Shown here: one piece after another, positions 32,314-41,965 of the stretch
How the letters are laid out: each line of letters begins with the position of its first letter
Position numbering within the stretch: position 1 is the first letter of the stretch
Origin: Brachybacterium massiliense
Lineage (GTDB): Bacteria > Actinomycetota > Actinomycetes > Actinomycetales > Dermabacteraceae
Direction of reading: 5' to 3'
Assembly (NCBI RefSeq): GCF_900184245.1
Contig: NZ_FXXB01000004.1
Span: 186,001-250,000, forward strand
DNA: 64,000 nucleotides
The notes under the pieces: model-generated
Databases searched by the model: none
The model's input: the letters and a program-made list of their open reading frames with translations, nothing else
What the model was told of the DNA's origin: nothing
Position numbers and translations under genes: made by a program

Positions 32314-32429
32314 GCGCGCATTATTCCAGCCCCGGGCGATGTTCTTCGGGACGCGGGGCCGGGTGGATGGGCGTGCCGTGCGCGGCCCGGTAGGCTCGGA
32401 GGGTCACGACCACGATCCAGGGAGCAGTC

Positions 32430-32798
32430 ATGTCCTCCACTTCCGATCCGTCCCGGATGGACCCCTACAGCGACGATCCGGGAGCCGGCCCCGGCAGCAC
32501 CGCGGTGCTGGACCGTCAGCGCCAGGAGCAGGAGCAGAAGACCGACGACGGCGACCACGACCGGTTCGCCCACTACGTGCGCAAGGACAAGGTCACCCAG
32601 GCCGCGCTCGGCGGCACCCCGGTGATCGCGCTGTGCGGCAAGGTGTGGGTGCCCGGCCGCGATCCCGAGAAGTACCCGGTGTGCCCGGAGTGCAAGGAGA
32701 TCTACGACGGCATGCGCGAGCCGAACGACGGCGACGGCGGCAAGGGCGGCTCCGGGAAGGGTGGCGGCTTCCGCGGCTTCTTCGGCGGGCGGCGCTGA
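32430..32798 (+). CDS. DUF3039-family small protein
   Basis: A 122-residue protein with HYVRKDKVTQAALGGTPVIA, LCGKVWVPGRDPEKYPVCPE and CKEIYDGM, the conserved core of the actinobacterial DUF3039 family including a Cys-x-x-Cys that may hold zinc. The N- and C-termini are low-complexity. GGGAG precedes the ATG, and a -10 box TAGGCT stands at 32390-32395. The gene typically precedes a DEAD/DEAH helicase in actinobacteria, as it does here. Function unknown. Confidence 0.85.
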   Translation: MSSTSDPSRMDPYSDDPGAGPGSTAVLDRQRQEQEQKTDDGDHDRFAHYVRKDKVTQAALGGTPVIALCGKVWVPGRDPEKYPVCPECKEIYDGMREPNDGDGGKGGSGKGGGFRGFFGGRR

Positions 32799-32885
32799 GG
32801 CTGATCGGCCGCGTCGAGGAGCGGCCGACGGCGCGCGGCGATTTCCTCACATCGGCGGCGACGGCGGGTCGTCGGGGCGCGGCGG

Positions 32886-32891
32886 TACGGT
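32886..32891 (+). promoter_or_regulatory. Helicase -10 box, probable leaderless start
   Basis: TACGGT ends 10 bases before the GTG at 32902, with no ribosome binding site between. Confidence 0.4.
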
Positions 32892-32901
32892 GGAGCACGC
32901 C

Positions 32902-34710
32902 GTGAATACCACCCCTTCCCTGTTCTCAGCCAGCGATCCCCGCCAGCCCTCCGAGGCGGCCGCGCGATCGCTCCCCGTCGCCTACCCGGAGCGCGCAGCC
33001 TGGGGCACCGTCCCGAAGCTCCGCGCCTGGCAGGCAGAGGCCCTCGAGCTCTACCGCACCGCCGCGCCGAAGGACTTCCTGGCCGTCGCGACCCCGGGCG
33101 CGGGCAAGACCACCTTCGCCCTCCAGATCGCGGCGGGGCTGCTCTCCGAGGGCACCGTCCGCCGGATCACGGTGGTCGCGCCGACGGAGCATCTGAAGAC
33201 CCAGTGGGCCGACGCCGCCGCGAGGGTGGGCATCTCCCTGGACCCCAACTTCTCCAACGCCCAGGGCGCCCACGGCTCCCACTACCAGGGCGTCGCGGTG
33301 ACCTACGCCCAGATCGGCATGCACCCGGCGCTGCACCGCGCCCGCACCGAGGCCGATCGCACACTGGTGATCCTCGACGAGATCCACCACGCCGGCGACT
33401 CCCGCACCTGGGGCGACGGCGTGCGCGAAGCCTTCGACCCGGCCACGCGCAGGCTCGCGCTGACGGGCACCCCGTTCCGCTCCGACGACTCCCAGATCCC
33501 CTTCGTCACCTACGAGGAGGACGGCGAGGGCTTCCTGCGCTCCAAGGCGGACTACACCTACGGCTACGGCGATGCGCTGCGCGACCACGTGGTGCGCCCG
33601 GTGCTGTTCATGACGTACTCCGGCCGCATGCACTGGCGTACCAAGAGCGGTGACGAGGTCTCCGCGCAGCTCGGCGCGCTCGAGACCAAGGACATCACCC
33701 AGCAGGCCTGGCGCACCGCGCTGGATCCTAAGGGGGAGTGGATCCAGTCCGTGCTCTCCGCCGCGGACCGTCGGCTCACGGAGGTGCGCCGGCATGTCCC
33801 GGACGCCGGCGGTCTGGTGATCGCCACCGATCAGAAGGCAGCCCGCTCCTACGCCGCCACCCTCCAGGACCTCACCGGCGAGGCGCCCACCGTGGTCCTC
33901 TCCGATGACGCCGGCGCGGGCAAGCGGATCGAGGACTTCTCCGCCTCGGAGGACCGCTGGATGGTGGCGGTGCGCATGGTCTCCGAGGGCGTGGACGTGC
34001 CCCGTCTCGCCGTGGGCGTCTACGCCACCTCGACCTCCACGCCCATGTTCTTCGCCCAGGCGGTGGGCCGTTTCGTGCGCTCGCGGACCCGGGGCGAGAC
34101 GGCGAGCGTCTTCCTGCCCACGGTCCCGATCCTCATGGGCCACGCCGCCGAGATGGAGGCCGAGCGTGATCACGTGCTGGACCGCCGCCCCAAGGGCGTG
34201 GACGAGGAGACCGGCCTCGACGAGAGCCTGATCGAGCAGGCCAACCGGCCCGAGCAGGCCTCCGACCAGCTCGAGATGTCCTTCGAGGCGCTCGAATCGG
34301 AGGCCTCCTTCGACCGAGTGCTGTTCGACGGCGGCGAGTACGGGGCCGGGGGCATGGTCGGCTCGGAGGACGAGCAGGAGTTCCTGGGCATCCCGGGACT
34401 GCTGGACGCCGATCAGATGCGCACCGTGCTCCAGCAGCAGCAGGCACAGCAGCAGGCGCGCCGTCAGCAGAACGGGAGCGCGGACTCACCGGTCACCCCG
34501 GGCGTGGTCGATCACCGTCAGCTGATGGACCTGCGCAAGGAGCTCAGCTCGCTGGTCTCAGCCTGGGCACGGAAGTCCGGCATCCCGCACGGCCAGGTGC
34601 ACAACACTCTGCGCAGCCGCAGCGGCGGACCGGCCGTGGCGCAGGCCAGCGCCGAGCAGATCCAGGAGCGGATAGGGATCGTGCGCGGCTGGTTCGTCGG
34701 CCGTCGCTGA
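32902..34710 (+). CDS. DEAD/DEAH-box (superfamily 2) helicase
   Basis: A 602-residue protein started at GTG 32902. Walker A is ATPGAGKTTFALQIAAG, motif II is DEIH in LVILDEIHHAGDSRTW, motif III region is LTGTPFRSDDSQI and a motif VI-like QAVGRFVRSRTR closes the second RecA domain. The C-terminal 170 residues contain a Gln-rich linker (QQQQAQQQARRQQ) and a helical end. It is conserved beside DUF3039 in actinobacteria; substrate unknown, nucleic-acid remodelling inferred. Confidence 0.88.
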   Translation: MNTTPSLFSASDPRQPSEAAARSLPVAYPERAAWGTVPKLRAWQAEALELYRTAAPKDFLAVATPGAGKTTFALQIAAGLLSEGTVRRITVVAPTEHLKTQWADAAARVGISLDPNFSNAQGAHGSHYQGVAVTYAQIGMHPALHRARTEADRTLVILDEIHHAGDSRTWGDGVREAFDPATRRLALTGTPFRSDDSQIPFVTYEEDGEGFLRSKADYTYGYGDALRDHVVRPVLFMTYSGRMHWRTKSGDEVSAQLGALETKDITQQAWRTALDPKGEWIQSVLSAADRRLTEVRRHVPDAGGLVIATDQKAARSYAATLQDLTGEAPTVVLSDDAGAGKRIEDFSASEDRWMVAVRMVSEGVDVPRLAVGVYATSTSTPMFFAQAVGRFVRSRTRGETASVFLPTVPILMGHAAEMEAERDHVLDRRPKGVDEETGLDESLIEQANRPEQASDQLEMSFEALESEASFDRVLFDGGEYGAGGMVGSEDEQEFLGIPGLLDADQMRTVLQQQQAQQQARRQQNGSADSPVTPGVVDHRQLMDLRKELSSLVSAWARKSGIPHGQVHNTLRSRSGGPAVAQASAEQIQERIGIVRGWFVGRR

Positions 34711-34711
34711 C

Positions 34712-34807
34712 CCCGGTCGGCCCTGAGCGAGGGGTGCTCGGGTACTGGCGTCAGGGCTGTGCCCGGTCGGCCTTGAGTGCGAGCTGGTCGGGTGCTGGCG
34801 TCAGGGC
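34712..34807 (+). repeat. 46-base direct repeat, two copies
   Basis: Copies at 34712-34757 and 34762-34807 begin CCCGGTCGGCC and end CTGGCGTCAGGGC; they differ at a handful of positions in the middle. Period 50. They lie between the helicase and the convergent pncB. Confidence 0.85.
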
Positions 34808-34851
34808 GATGACTATGCCGATATCTCCGCAGTGGTCGGCTGTGCGCCTGC

Positions 34852-34891
34852 ACCCGACCATCAGCACCCGACCATCAAAACCCGACCATCA
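34852..34891 (+). repeat. Three direct copies of ACCCGACCATCA
   Basis: Copies at 34852-34863, 34866-34877 and 34880-34891 (period 14). The extended form CAGCACCCGACC is the reverse complement of GGTCGGGTGCTG in the second 46-base repeat, so the two sets can fold back on each other over about 60-80 bases. Confidence 0.9.
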
Positions 34892-34928
34892 GCCCGCGCG
34901 CTGTGCAGGCGCGGGCGCCTGAGGAGGC

Positions 34929-36317
34929 TCAGCTCAGCACGCGTGCGGCCTCGACGCCGTCGGTCACCGTGGGGATCGCGACCGGGCCGTCCGGCCCGTC
35001 GTCGGGGGTGAGGCTCAGCTCGGCGACCGAGGCGGCATGCCGCTCCCGCGCCGCCTCGACCGTAGCCGGTGCCCGCTGCGGCTCGACCGGTTCGCCGCCC
35101 AGGATCAGCGGCTTCTGCAGCGGCCTCAGGGACGTGCGCTTCCACTCCGGGTTCGCCGCACCGGAGGTCAGCTCCGTGATCAGCTCCCGCTCGAACTCGG
35201 CCACCTCCTCCTCTCCGGGCAGCACCAGCTCCGCATGGGCATGCTCGCCCACCAGCATCCGGTAGGCGGCCTTGCCCGCGCCGAGGGTGGCCTTGTCGTG
35301 GGACTTCTTGCCCACGGGGTGCATCTGCCCGTCGGCGCCCTCGCGCTCGACCAGCTTGTAGACGAAGCCGGGCGCAGGATGCCCGCCCCCGGTGACCAGG
35401 CGGGTGCCGATGCCGTAGCCGTCCAGCGGGGCATCCTTCAGCTCCTCGACCCGGTATTCGTCGAGATCGCCGGTCGCGGTGATGCGGGTGCCCGTCGCGC
35501 CGAGCGAGTCCAGCAGCTCACGCACCCGGACGGCCTGCGCGCCGAGGTCACCGGAGTCCAGGCGCACCGCACCCAGCTGCGGGCCGGCGAGCTCGACCGC
35601 GGTGCGCACGGCGCGGTCCACGTCGTAGGTGTCGACCAGCACGGTGGTGCCGGCGCCCTGCGCGGCCAGCTGGGCGCGGAACGCCTCCTCCTCCGTGTCG
35701 AACAGGAGCGTGAAGGCGTGCGCGGCGGTGCCGGCGACGGGGACCCGGTAGTGGGCTCCGGCGGCGAGGTTCGAAGTGGAGGCGAAGCCCACGATGCGGG
35801 CCGCGCGGGCCGCGGCGATGGCCGCGTCCTCATGGACCCGTCGGCCGCCCATCTCGATGCAGGGGCGACCCCGAGCGGCGGTGACCATGCGCGATCCGGC
35901 GGAGGCGACGCCGCTGTCATGGTTCAGGATCGACAGCACCACCGTCTCCAGCAGCACCGCGTTCTCGAAGGTGCCCTCGATGCGCAGCACGGGGGAGCCG
36001 GGGAAGTACAGCTCGCCCTCCTCGTAGCCGTGCACATCGCCGGTGAAGCGGTACTCGGCCAGGTGCTCGAGGGTCTCCTCCTTCAGCACGCCGGCGCGGC
36101 GCAGGTAGCGCAGGTCCGCGTCGTCGAAGCGGAAGTCGGCGATCGCGTCGAGGACGCGACCGGTGCCGGCGAGCGCGCCGTAGCGGCGGCCCTCGGGCAG
36201 GGAACGGGTGAACACCTCGAAGACGCAGCGGCGCGATGCGGTGCCGGCCTCGCGGGCGGCTTCGAGCATCGTCAGCTCGTAGAGGTCGGTGAGCAGGGCG
36301 GAAGTCACGGTGTCCAC
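34929..36317 (-). CDS. pncB: Nicotinate phosphoribosyltransferase
   Basis: A 462-residue protein. The N-terminus LLTDLYELTMLEAAREAG and the sequence GYEEGELYFPGSPVLRIEGT are typical of the family, and the phosphoribosyl-binding region includes VRLDSGDLGAQAVRVRELLD and ATGDLDEYRV. It makes nicotinate mononucleotide from nicotinate and PRPP in the NAD salvage pathway. The start is the GTG at 36317 (or the GTG three codons on). It diverges from clpS. Confidence 0.93.
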   Translation of the reverse strand: MDTVTSALLTDLYELTMLEAAREAGTASRRCVFEVFTRSLPEGRRYGALAGTGRVLDAIADFRFDDADLRYLRRAGVLKEETLEHLAEYRFTGDVHGYEEGELYFPGSPVLRIEGTFENAVLLETVVLSILNHDSGVASAGSRMVTAARGRPCIEMGGRRVHEDAAIAAARAARIVGFASTSNLAAGAHYRVPVAGTAAHAFTLLFDTEEEAFRAQLAAQGAGTTVLVDTYDVDRAVRTAVELAGPQLGAVRLDSGDLGAQAVRVRELLDSLGATGTRITATGDLDEYRVEELKDAPLDGYGIGTRLVTGGGHPAPGFVYKLVEREGADGQMHPVGKKSHDKATLGAGKAAYRMLVGEHAHAELVLPGEEEVAEFERELITELTSGAANPEWKRTSLRPLQKPLILGGEPVEPQRAPATVEAARERHAASVAELSLTPDDGPDGPVAIPTVTDGVEAARVLS

Positions 36318-36358
36318 CGTAATGCGTGCCGGGTCGGTGGGTGGTCGGGCGCGCCCCG

Positions 36359-36364
36359 TAGACT
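36359..36364 (+). promoter_or_regulatory. clpS operon -10 box
   Basis: TAGACT, 55 bases before the clpS ATG, in the divergent region with pncB. Confidence 0.4.
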
Positions 36365-36418
36365 CGTCTCCGCCGCATCACGAATCCAGCGATGCGGCAG
36401 GACACAGGAGGAACGTGC

Positions 36419-36742
36419 ATGCCGGTGGAGCTGCCGCGGGCGGAGCCGGGAACGGGCTCCCGCACCGACCTCTCCCCAGACGTCGAGGTGACGGCCGAGA
36501 CCGAGGGCCCCTGGTGCACCGTGGTCTGGAACGACCCGGTGAACCTCATGAGCTACGTCGTCTTCGTCTTCCGCCGCTATTTCGGCTACTCGCGCCTGGT
36601 GGCCGAGCAGCTGATGCTGCAGGTGCATGAGGAGGGGCGGGCGATCGTCTCGCGTGGCTCTCGTGAGCGGGCGGAGACGGATGTCCAGGCGATGCACTCC
36701 TTCGGATTGCAGGCGACGCTCGAGAGAGCAGGGGAGGACTGA
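36419..36742 (+). CDS. clpS: ATP-dependent Clp protease adaptor ClpS
   Basis: A 107-residue protein with a variable N-terminus and the ClpS core: CTVVWNDPVNLMSYVVFVFR, then LMLQVHEEGRAIVSRGSRER. ClpS binds N-degron substrates (N-terminal Leu, Phe, Tyr, Trp) and hands them to the Clp protease. AGGAGGAACG precedes the ATG. The stop overlaps the start of the DUF2017 gene (TGATG). The clpS-DUF2017-murI order is common in actinobacteria. Confidence 0.93.
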   Translation: MPVELPRAEPGTGSRTDLSPDVEVTAETEGPWCTVVWNDPVNLMSYVVFVFRRYFGYSRLVAEQLMLQVHEEGRAIVSRGSRERAETDVQAMHSFGLQATLERAGED

Positions 36743-37377
36743 TGGCGCATGCGTTCCGACGCCGCCCCGACGGCAGCCTCGTGTGCCGGCTCGACGGCGA
36801 GGAGAAGGCGATCATCTCGCAGGTCGCCCAGGAGACCGCGGATCTGATCCGTGCCGATCTGGGGATCGATGCGGAGGGTGACGTGCTGCGTCGCGCCGCG
36901 CAGAGCGATGACCCGCTGCGCCGGCTCGAGGCGGAGTTCGCCGGTCGAGAGGCGCGCGAGCCCTCGGACTCGGCGGTCCGGCGGCTGTTCCCCGCCGCCT
37001 CGGAGGATCCGCTGCTCGCGGCGGAGTACCGGCGGCTGGGCCAGCAGGATCTGGCCGACGGCAAGCTCTCGGACCTCCGACGCGTGATGCGCACGCTGGA
37101 CAGCACCGGGCAGGGGCACAGCGAGGTGGTGCTCGACGAGGAGGGCGCGATGTCGATGCTCCGCGCCCTCAACGACGTGCGGATCGTGCTCGCGGACCGG
37201 CTGGGCCTCGAGCGCGACGGCGACTTCGACACACTGCGGATGCTCCAGCAGATCGGCGAGAGGGTCGAGGACGCGGGTCCCTCCGGGGACGAGGAGCATG
37301 TGGGCTCCGACGTCGTGATCGCCGTCTACGAGCTGCTGTCCTGGCTCCAGGAGAGCCTGCTGCGCGCCCTGGACTGA
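36742..37377 (+). CDS. DUF2017-family protein
   Basis: A 211-residue acidic helical protein, MAHAFRRRPDGSLVCRLDGE, with LAAEYRRLGQQDLADGKLSD and ALNDVRIVLADRLGLERDGD, matching the DUF2017 family found next to clpS in actinobacteria. Start overlaps the clpS stop, so translation is coupled. Function unknown; a link to Clp proteolysis is suggested only by the conserved neighbourhood. Confidence 0.85.
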   Translation: MAHAFRRRPDGSLVCRLDGEEKAIISQVAQETADLIRADLGIDAEGDVLRRAAQSDDPLRRLEAEFAGREAREPSDSAVRRLFPAASEDPLLAAEYRRLGQQDLADGKLSDLRRVMRTLDSTGQGHSEVVLDEEGAMSMLRALNDVRIVLADRLGLERDGDFDTLRMLQQIGERVEDAGPSGDEEHVGSDVVIAVYELLSWLQESLLRALD

Positions 37378-37394
37378 TGTGTGCGAACTGTGAA

Positions 37395-37417
37395 ACGGCA
37401 CGCAGTGAGCGTGCCGT
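37395..37417 (+). terminator. Hairpin after clpS-DUF2017
   Basis: ACGGCACGC (37395-37403) pairs perfectly with GCGTGCCGT (37409-37417) around AGTGA. No U-tract follows. Confidence 0.5.
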
Positions 37418-37442
37418 CACGTCTCTCTGCGCCGTCCCCGAT

Positions 37443-37448
37443 TAGCCT
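37443..37448 (+). promoter_or_regulatory. murI -10 box, probable leaderless start
   Basis: TAGCCT ends 7 bases before the murI ATG and no Shine-Dalgarno sequence is present. Confidence 0.45.
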
Positions 37449-37455
37449 TGCACGG

Positions 37456-38268
37456 ATGAACAACGCGCCGATCGGGATCTTCGACTCCGGGGTGGGCGGC
37501 CTGACGGTCGCCCGCGCCGTGCTCGATCAGCTTCCTCAGGAGGAGCTGATGTACATCGGCGACACCGCGCACGGCCCCTACGGCCCGCGCCCGATCGCCG
37601 AGGTGCGCTCCCTCGCGCTCGAGATCATGGACCGCCTCGTCGGCCATGGCGTGAAGATGCTGGTGATCGCCTGCAACACGGCGTCGGCGGCGGTGCTGCG
37701 CGATGCCCGCGAACGCTACGACGTGCCGGTGGTCGAGGTGATCCAGCCGGCCGTGCGCCGCGCGGTCGCCGCGACCCGCAACCGCCGGGTGGGGGTGATC
37801 GCCACCGAGGGCACCGTGAACTCCCGCGCCTACGAGGATGCCTTCGCCGCCGCGCCGAGCTTGTCGCTGACCACGCAGGCGTGCCCGCGTTTCGTCGAGT
37901 TCGTCGAGAGGGGCGTGGTCACCGGCCGGGACGTGGTCGAGGTGGCTGAGGAGTACCTCGCGCCGGTCAAGGCCGCGGGTGTGGACACGCTCGTGCTGGG
38001 TTGCACCCACTACCCGATGCTCGCCGGCCCCATCAGCTATGTGATGGGCCCGGATGTCACGCTGGTCTCCTCGGCCGAGGAGACGGCGCTGGACGTGTAC
38101 CGGCAGCTGCGCGGCAGCGATCAGCTGCGCGAGAGCGGATTGGTGCCGCGCCACGTCTTCGCCCAGACCGCGGACGGTGCCGGCAGTGCGAACTTCGCCC
38201 GCCTCTCGCAGCGCTTCCTGGGCCCCACCCTCGAGATGACCGGGTCCCTGCCCGTGGTGCCGGCATGA
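37456..38268 (+). CDS. murI: Glutamate racemase
   Basis: A 270-residue protein converting L- to D-glutamate for peptidoglycan. The family start [20 protein letters not shown] and both catalytic cysteines (IACNTASAA and LGCTHYPML) are present. The ATG at 37456 fits the family N-terminus; upstream codons of the open frame do not. The stop overlaps the next gene (ATGA). Confidence 0.95.
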   Translation: MNNAPIGIFDSGVGGLTVARAVLDQLPQEELMYIGDTAHGPYGPRPIAEVRSLALEIMDRLVGHGVKMLVIACNTASAAVLRDARERYDVPVVEVIQPAVRRAVAATRNRRVGVIATEGTVNSRAYEDAFAAAPSLSLTTQACPRFVEFVERGVVTGRDVVEVAEEYLAPVKAAGVDTLVLGCTHYPMLAGPISYVMGPDVTLVSSAEETALDVYRQLRGSDQLRESGLVPRHVFAQTADGAGSANFARLSQRFLGPTLEMTGSLPVVPA

Positions 38269-39044
38269 GGGTCCACGTCATCGGCTGCAGCGGCAGCTTC
38301 GCCGGCCCCGAGGGCGCGGCCTCCAGCTACCTCATCGAGCACGAGGATGCGCAGGGCCGCACCTGGCGGGTGCTGATGGACCTGGGCTCCGGCGCCTTCG
38401 GGCCGCTGCAGAAGGTGATCGACCCGGCCGATCTGGACGCGGTGATCATCTCCCACCTCCACCCTGACCACTATCTCGACATCACCGGCCTCGAGGTGTT
38501 CTGGGCCTACCACTGGCGCGATGACCTCGGCCAGCTGCCCGTCCACGCCCCGGCCACGCTGCCGGAGCGGATCTCGGCGGTGCTGAACCGGGAGGGGACC
38601 GTGCCCGACGGCGTGGACTGCTCGCCCTTCGAGCACCACACCCTCAGCGACCACCACCGCTTCCGCATCGGCCCGTTCGAGATCGAGACCCGCGCGGTGC
38701 TGCACCCGGTCGAGGCCTATGGCTTCCGGATCACCGCCGACGGAGTCACCCTCGCCTACTCGGGCGACTCCGACACCTGCGAGGCGCTCGACGACCTCGC
38801 CCGCGGCGCGGATCTCTTCCTGTGCGAGGCCGGATACATCGAGGGACGCGATGACCGCTTCAGCGGCGTGCACCTGACGGGTCGCCGCGCGGGGGAGTGT
38901 GCCGAGCGGGCGGAGGTGCGCCATCTCGCGCTGACCCACATCCCGGCCTGGACCGATCCTGAGGTCCCGCTTACCGAGGCGCGCGCCGCCCACTCCGGGC
39001 GGATCACGATGGTGCGCCCGATGGATATCCTCGAGGTGTCCTGA
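38265..39044 (+). CDS. Metallo-beta-lactamase-fold hydrolase
   Basis: A 259-residue protein starting [20 protein letters not shown]. The metal motif is [13 protein letters not shown] (HxHxDH), a distant HP (VLHPVEAYG), the bridging Asp in [10 protein letters not shown] and a final His in LALTHIPAW are all present, giving a zinc-dependent RNase Z/phosphodiesterase-like active site. Its substrate is unknown; it is regularly found between murI and rph in actinobacteria. Confidence 0.88.
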   Translation: MRVHVIGCSGSFAGPEGAASSYLIEHEDAQGRTWRVLMDLGSGAFGPLQKVIDPADLDAVIISHLHPDHYLDITGLEVFWAYHWRDDLGQLPVHAPATLPERISAVLNREGTVPDGVDCSPFEHHTLSDHHRFRIGPFEIETRAVLHPVEAYGFRITADGVTLAYSGDSDTCEALDDLARGADLFLCEAGYIEGRDDRFSGVHLTGRRAGECAERAEVRHLALTHIPAWTDPEVPLTEARAAHSGRITMVRPMDILEVS

Positions 39045-39121
39045 TCGACCTGCCGCCTGCCAGCGGCGGCAGGGGATCGGGTGACCACGCACCATCCTGA
39101 CCCACCCGAGGAAGGAGCTCC

Positions 39122-39880
39122 GTGAGCTCTTCGACCCAGAACCCCGCCGGCGACCGCATCGACGGCCGCACCCCTGACCAGCTGCGCGAGGTGCGGATCA
39201 CCCGTGGCTGGCTCGACCAGGCCGAGGGCAGCGCGCTGATCGAGTTCGGGCGCACCCGCGTGCTGTGCGCGGCGTCCTTCACCCCCGGCGTGCCGCGCTG
39301 GAAGAAGGGCTCGGGCTCCGGCTGGGTCACCGCCGAGTACGCGATGCTTCCCCGCTCCACCAACACCCGCTCCCCGCGCGAATCCGTCAAGGGCAAGATC
39401 GGCGGGCGCACCCATGAGATCTCCCGCCTGATCGGGCGTTCGCTGCGCGCGGTCATCGACCTCGACGCGCTCGGCGAGAACACCATCCAGCTGGACTGCG
39501 ACGTGCTCCAGGCCGACGGCGGCACCCGCACCGCCGCGATCACCGGCGCGTACGTGGCGCTGGCCGATGCGATCTCCTGGGGCAGGCAGCACACCGATCT
39601 GCCGGCCGCGGCGAAGGTCCTCACCGACTCGGTCAGCGCGATCAGCGTCGGCATCGTGGGAGGCCGCCCGCTGCTGGACCTCGAGTACCGCGAGGACGTC
39701 GACGCCGAGACCGACATGAACGTGGTGGTCACCGGCTCCGGCTCCTTCGTCGAGGTGCAGGGCACCGCCGAGGGCGCCCCCTTCGACCGCGCAGAGCTGG
39801 GCTCCCTGCTGGACCTCGCGACCGCCGGCTGCGCCGAGCTCGCGCAGATCCAGCGGGACATCCTCGCCGAGCAGCGATGA
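39122..39880 (+). CDS. rph: Ribonuclease PH
   Basis: A 252-residue protein: [40 protein letters not shown] and [20 protein letters not shown] are the family landmarks, and [20 protein letters not shown] carries the phosphate and metal site. It trims tRNA 3' ends by phosphorolysis. GAGGAAGGAG lies before the GTG. The stop overlaps rdgB. Confidence 0.96.
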   Translation: MSSSTQNPAGDRIDGRTPDQLREVRITRGWLDQAEGSALIEFGRTRVLCAASFTPGVPRWKKGSGSGWVTAEYAMLPRSTNTRSPRESVKGKIGGRTHEISRLIGRSLRAVIDLDALGENTIQLDCDVLQADGGTRTAAITGAYVALADAISWGRQHTDLPAAAKVLTDSVSAISVGIVGGRPLLDLEYREDVDAETDMNVVVTGSGSFVEVQGTAEGAPFDRAELGSLLDLATAGCAELAQIQRDILAEQR

Positions 39881-40515
39881 GCGCCGGCTCCGCCGCCGTC
39901 CCGTCGGGGGCGAGGGTCATCCTCGCCTCGCACAACGCCAAGAAGCTCGCGGAGCTGCAGCGGATCCTCACCGCCGCGGTGCCGGGGCTCGGGGCCGAGC
40001 AGGTCATCTCCTCGGCCGGGATCTCGCTGCCGGACGTGGTCGAGGACGCGGTCACCTTCGAGGGCAACGCCCTGCTGAAGGCCCGCTCCGCCGCGGTGGC
40101 CACGGGCCTGCTCGCGGTCGCCGACGACTCCGGCCTCGCGGTCGATGTGCTCGGCGGCGCCCCCGGCATCTTCTCCGCCCGCTGGAGCGGGAGGCACGGC
40201 GACGACGAGGCGAACAACGACCTGTTGCTCGCCCAGCTCGGTGATGTCCCCGACGCCCACCGCACCGCGCGCTTCGTGTGCGCCGCCGCGCTGGTCGCGC
40301 CCGACGGCACCGAGACCGTCGAGCGCGGAGAGATGGTGGGCACCCTGCTGCGGGAGCGCCGCGGGGAGGGCGGCTTCGGCTATGACCCGCTGTTCCTGCC
40401 CGAGGGGGAGACCCGCTCGGCCGCGCAGCTGAGCCCTGCCCAGAAGGATGCGATCTCCCACCGAGGCACCGCGTTCCGGGCCATCGCCCCTCATGTCGCG
40501 CGGCTGCTGGGCTGA
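39877..40515 (+). CDS. rdgB: XTP/dITP diphosphatase (RdgB/HAM1)
   Basis: A 212-residue NTP pyrophosphatase that removes non-canonical purine nucleotides. Landmarks are the N-terminal [38 protein letters not shown], and [13 protein letters not shown] with SHRGTAFRA near the end. The ATG overlaps the rph stop, a pairing conserved in many bacteria. Confidence 0.95.
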   Translation: MSAGSAAVPSGARVILASHNAKKLAELQRILTAAVPGLGAEQVISSAGISLPDVVEDAVTFEGNALLKARSAAVATGLLAVADDSGLAVDVLGGAPGIFSARWSGRHGDDEANNDLLLAQLGDVPDAHRTARFVCAAALVAPDGTETVERGEMVGTLLRERRGEGGFGYDPLFLPEGETRSAAQLSPAQKDAISHRGTAFRAIAPHVARLLG

Positions 40516-40538
40516 GAGACCGCCTCACCGGGAACCGA

Positions 40539-40584
40539 GAGACGGCCCCGTCCCGGAGGATCACCTCCGGGCCGGGGCCGTCTC
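40539..40584. terminator. Strong bidirectional terminator
   Basis: GAGACGGCCCCG (40539-40550) pairs with CGGGGCCGTCTC (40573-40584), and inside it CCCGGAGG pairs with CCTCCGGG around ATCA. It separates rdgB from the convergent NUDIX gene. Confidence 0.85.
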
Positions 40585-40597
40585 CGTGCTCGGCCGC

Positions 40598-41140
40598 TCA
40601 GGCGGCGCCGACGTGGGCGAGGGCCCGACGGATCAGCAGATCCCGCCCACCGTCCATCTCCTCGAGCGGCGAGGACTCCGCCAGCAGCTCGTCGACCCCG
40701 TACCAGGCCAGCTCCAGGGCATCCTCCTGCGGGGCGGTCTCGCCGTCGATCGGGACCACGTAGGCCAGCGAGATCGCGTGCTGGCGCGGATCGTGGAACG
40801 GGGAGACGCCGGGGGTGGGGAAGTACTCGGCGACCGTGAACGGCACCGGGGAGACGGGGATCCGCGGCATCGCCATCGGCCCCAGGTCCTTGTCGATGTG
40901 GCGGGCGATCGCCTCACGGATCGTCTCGTGCACGAGCACCCGCCCGGAGACGATGGCGCGCACGATCCGCCCCGAGCCGGAGGCTCGCAGCAGCAGGCCC
41001 ACCTCCTCGACGGAGCCGTCCACGTCGGTGCGCACGGGGACGATGTCCACGTACGGGATCGGCAGTCGGCGGCGCAGCTCGCTGACCTGCTCCGGCTCGA
41101 ACCAGGAGCCTTCGGAGTCCACGGCGGTGCGGGAGCTCAT
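40598..41140 (-). CDS. NUDIX-like (DUF4916) hydrolase
   Basis: A 180-residue protein with the fold pattern of NUDIX proteins (PYVDIVPVRTDVDGSVEEVG, RIVRAIVSGRVLVHETIREA) in which the helix after the Gly-rich turn, VLVHETIREAIARHIDKDLG, replaces the usual REx2EE box, as in DUF4916. Because the canonical REx2EE is degenerate, hydrolase activity is uncertain. The ATG overlaps the stop of the phosphatase gene (ATGA), forming a two-gene operon. Confidence 0.75.
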   Translation of the reverse strand: MSSRTAVDSEGSWFEPEQVSELRRRLPIPYVDIVPVRTDVDGSVEEVGLLLRASGSGRIVRAIVSGRVLVHETIREAIARHIDKDLGPMAMPRIPVSPVPFTVAEYFPTPGVSPFHDPRQHAISLAYVVPIDGETAPQEDALELAWYGVDELLAESSPLEEMDGGRDLLIRRALAHVGAA

Positions 41141-41814
41141 CGGGTCTCACCTCCGGTGTCCTGGGCGGCGAGGGCCGCGGCGATCTCCGCGGGCGCCAGC
41201 TGTGACTTCTCGACGATGAATCGGGGGTTCTGGTCTCGGGAGATCACCTTGACCTCGTGGTCGACCTCCTCGCCCGCGATCATCCGCACCCGCCAGGTGG
41301 TGTCCTCGAGCTCGACCAGGGACAGGGTCGCGTTGGGGATCGAGGGCAGGGGATGCTCGATGATCCCGGAGAGGATGAAGCGGATCAGGGTGCCGTGCGC
41401 GACCACGAGCACCTTCTTGCCCGGGTACCGCTGCTCGAGCGCCTCGAGGGCGTCGTAGCCGCGATCGGCGACGGCCTGGTGATCCTCACGGCCGGGGAAG
41501 GAGCGTCCTGGATAGGCGGCCTGCATCTCCTCGACCGGGCGGCCCTCGGCTTCGCCCCAGTCGATCTCGACCAGCCGGGCATCGGTGCCGCCGAAGGGGA
41601 TCGAATGGTCCTCGGCGATGATCCGGCCCGTCTGCTCGGCGCGGGAGAGCGGTGAGGTGATCACCACGTCCCAGTCCACCGCGGGCAGCTCGTCGAAGGC
41701 GGCGTGCGCCTGCGCGATGCCCGTCGCGTTCAGAGGGATGTCCGAGGAACCCTGGAACAGGTTCCGCAGGTTGTAGTCCGTCTGTCCATGGCGGACCAGC
41801 CCGAACAGGGTCAT
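41137..41814 (-). CDS. Histidine phosphatase (phosphoglycerate mutase-like)
   Basis: A 225-residue protein. LVRHGQTDYN holds the phosphorylated His9 and the RHG motif; SRAEQTGRIIAE, an acidic partner (VEIDWGEAEG) and the second His in VVAHGTLIRF complete the active site. Members act on phosphosugars, acid anhydrides or cofactor intermediates; the substrate here is not evident. First gene of the operon with the NUDIX-like gene. Confidence 0.88.
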   Translation of the reverse strand: MTLFGLVRHGQTDYNLRNLFQGSSDIPLNATGIAQAHAAFDELPAVDWDVVITSPLSRAEQTGRIIAEDHSIPFGGTDARLVEIDWGEAEGRPVEEMQAAYPGRSFPGREDHQAVADRGYDALEALEQRYPGKKVLVVAHGTLIRFILSGIIEHPLPSIPNATLSLVELEDTTWRVRMIAGEEVDHEVKVISRDQNPRFIVEKSQLAPAEIAAALAAQDTGGETR

Positions 41815-41846
41815 GTGGCCGTCTCCTCGTCACAGGGGGTGATGCG

Positions 41847-41928
<82 letters not shown>

Positions 41929-41965
41929 GCGGGCCCAGCCTAGCGGTCCCGGGGCAGTGCTCCGG

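Noticed and set aside
34712-34891. CRISPR array
   Set aside because: Repeats are imperfect, with periods of 50 and 14 and no unique spacers, and no cas genes are present.
40598-41140. Classical MutT-type NUDIX hydrolase
   Set aside because: The full GX5EX7REUXEEXGU box is not present; only the wider fold pattern (DUF4916-like) is supported.
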